This document shows positions 63,362 through 64,000 of a stretch of 64,000 bases of DNA, piece after piece. Below the pieces are notes generated by a model. The model searched no databases. It was not told the origin of the DNA and saw only the letters and a program-made list of their open reading frames with translations. This stretch comes from Planctomycetota bacterium (lineage in GTDB: Bacteria > Planctomycetota > UBA1135 > JACQFD01): NCBI GenBank assembly GCA_016792805.1, contig JAEUHX010000073.1, positions 116,115-180,114 on the forward strand. The letters run 5' to 3'. Positions within the stretch are counted from its first letter, which is position 1. Every line of letters begins with the position of its first letter. The translations under genes were made by a program, and so were the position numbers.

Positions 63362-63456
63362 GCCGCCCGAAGTCTACACCCGCGCCATGAGGTATGGGCA
63401 GCGCGCTGCCTCATCCGCGCGCGCACGCGCGCGCGAGATCGGCGCGGGCGACGCCC

Positions 63457-63567
63457 GCGCCCCACGGCATCGACGACACTTTCGAGGGCTCTCGCGCCCC
63501 ACGGCATCGACTGAAGGTTCGAACACGCCCATGCCCCACTGCATCGATTGCAGACTCGAGCTCGTCC
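63457..63567 (+). repeat. Three tandem copies of a 37-bp unit
   Basis: GCGCCCCACGGCATCGAC at 63457-63474 and again at 63494-63511, then ATGCCCCACTGCATCGAT at 63531-63548, an exact 37-base period. The 19 bases after each head are more variable but keep TTCGA or CTCGAG near the middle. Only three copies and no leader or cas gene, so not a CRISPR array. It lies inside copy B of the modular repeat and is missing from copy A. Confidence 0.75.
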
Positions 63568-63602
63568 AGGCCCCGCGGCGGCGGTTGAGTGACTTCTTTT
63601 GG

Positions 63603-63742
63603 ATGCTGTCGCACCAGGTTCAACACGCCTTCAACTTCACAGATAAGGGACGGCAAGGAATGGGGCGTGGGTCGGTCTTGGCGCGGCGAGTTCCGCAGAC
63701 GCGAGGCCATGGCGCGCGCAGAATCCGACTGGCGCGAAGCGC
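63603..63742 (+). pseudogene. Frameshifted copy of the micro-ORF (copy B)
   Basis: From ATG 63603 the frame matches copy A (MLSHQV..., F.FTDK). An extra base at about 63648 then shifts it, after which the matching sequence continues in the next frame (EWGVGRSW, GEFRRREAMARAESD, REA). Because the match spans the shift, this is a damaged copy of the same small reading frame. Confidence 0.55.
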
Positions 63743-63868
63743 ACACATGTCAAGTCGACACATAGGGTCGGTGCACGCGCCGACCCATGGCGCGGGGCTT
63801 GCCCCGCGCGATGACAAATCGGCAGCGCGATGCTTCATCCGGCGGCGCATGCGCCGCCGAAATCGTCG

Positions 63869-64000
63869 GTGTGCCTGGCATGTTTCTCCACCCGGAGGTG
63901 AAAGTCCTCTGAAGACCCGAGAGCGGCGCTTCGAAGTCGAAGGCAAGGCTTCCACCGCGAGGTGGCGGCTGAAAGAAGCCGGAGACCACAGCTGCGACCT
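63869..64000 (+). mobile_element. Probable 5' end of a group II intron (runs off the window)
   Basis: Begins GTGTGCC at 63869, fitting the GUGYG 5' splice consensus. The following CCACCCGGAGGTGAAAGTCC, then AGTCGAAGGCAAGG...CCACCGCGAGGTGG...CTGAAAGAAGCCGGAGACC closely follows the domain I sequence I know from bacterial group II introns (GGTGAAAGTCC, GAAGCCGAAGGCAAGG, GTGAGGTGGAATCTGAAGGAAGC). The reverse-transcriptase gene and domains II-VI would lie beyond base 64000. Its start falls 9 bases after a GC-rich hairpin of the modular repeat. Recognised from memory of family sequence, not by a search. Confidence 0.7.

Larger units (their letters stand above)
63397..63868 (+). repeat. Hairpin-rich modular repeat, copy B (inverted relative to copy A)
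   Basis: Non-coding 3' region. GGCAGCGCGCTGCC (63397-63410, perfect palindrome) is followed by TCATCC, hairpin (CG)4-CA-(CG)4 (63416-63433), GAGATCGGCG and hairpin GGCGCGGGCG-A-CGCCCGCGCC (63441-63461). After the micro-ORF block come hairpins 63765-63786 (GGGTCGGTGC-AC-GCGCCGACCC), 63790-63809 (GCGCGGGGC-TT-GCCCCGCGC, as in copy A), then GATGAC, GGCAGCGCGATGCTTCATCC (63821-63840), hairpin CGGCGGCGC-AT-GCGCCGCCG (63840-63859) and GAAATCGTCG. The arms differ between copies but stay complementary. Confidence 0.8.

Noticed and set aside
63457..63567. CRISPR array
   Set aside because: Only three units, heads not identical, no cas genes; it is a simple tandem repeat.

Overview
The window is a GC-rich bacterial chromosome segment, densely coded on both strands. 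Runs of genes are joined by 4-base ATGA/GTGA stop-start overlaps. I infer a member of the Planctomycetota, probably a metagenome-derived or poorly studied lineage. The grounds are: two secreted FG-GAP/VCBS proteins that end in the same Cys-containing C-terminal domain, a hydrazine-synthase-alpha-related protein, a transmembrane Ser/Thr kinase with a TPR ectodomain, few recognisable Shine-Dalgarno sites, and a UbiX/UbiA pair of the kind used in futalosine-type menaquinone synthesis. No rRNA or tRNA gene is visible, so the phylum stays an inference.

1-11.5 kb is housekeeping: a CPBP protease tail, ubiX-ubiA-holA-mutL (all overlapping), an envelope LolA-like protein, miaA, a TPR protein, a tiny lipoprotein, hisS, nadD and a WecA/MraY-type transferase with altered catalytic motifs. 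11.5-15.7 kb (minus) holds a radical SAM protein and a membrane spermidine-synthase-like TPR protein. 15.8-25.7 kb (plus) holds a Trm112-like protein, a phosphoesterase overlapping yidC, then nrdR, an ATP-cone/NrdD-like protein with no glycyl-radical end, and smc. 26-30.3 kb (minus) holds the HzsA-related cytochrome with VCBS repeats and an M28/glutaminyl-cyclase-like lipoprotein.

30.4-40.6 kb (plus) starts with a ZIP transporter. It continues with the stress/sporulation-type triad prkA-yeaH-spoVR, then rhomboid, PAP2, a small membrane protein, a fatty-acid-hydroxylase/sterol-desaturase and a fused ferredoxin-NrfD protein. 40.7-51.4 kb holds two long secreted FG-GAP/VCBS proteins flanking an SRPBCC protein, an SGNH hydrolase and a molybdopterin oxidoreductase that could partner the ferredoxin-NrfD fusion.

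51.4-54.2 kb is the accessory zone: a decayed IS21 istB, a 159-bp element with perfect 17-bp terminal inverted repeats, a truncated TPR-like remnant, a secreted CxxC protein and a hairpin-rich repeat with a tiny conserved reading frame. 54.2-59.3 kb (minus) holds a three-subunit xanthine-dehydrogenase-type hydroxylase with a YdcZ-like transporter, preceded by two unknown genes. A VWA protein and the kinase-TPR receptor follow. The last 640 bases are non-coding: a second, inverted copy of the hairpin repeat, a 37-bp tandem repeat, and what looks like the 5' end of a group II intron placed just after one of the hairpins.

The most unusual signals are the modular hairpin repeat (conserved flanks, co-varying arms, embedded micro-ORF, intron next to a hairpin) and a heptamer, ATTTGTG/CACAAAT, that recurs on both strands in several reading frames.
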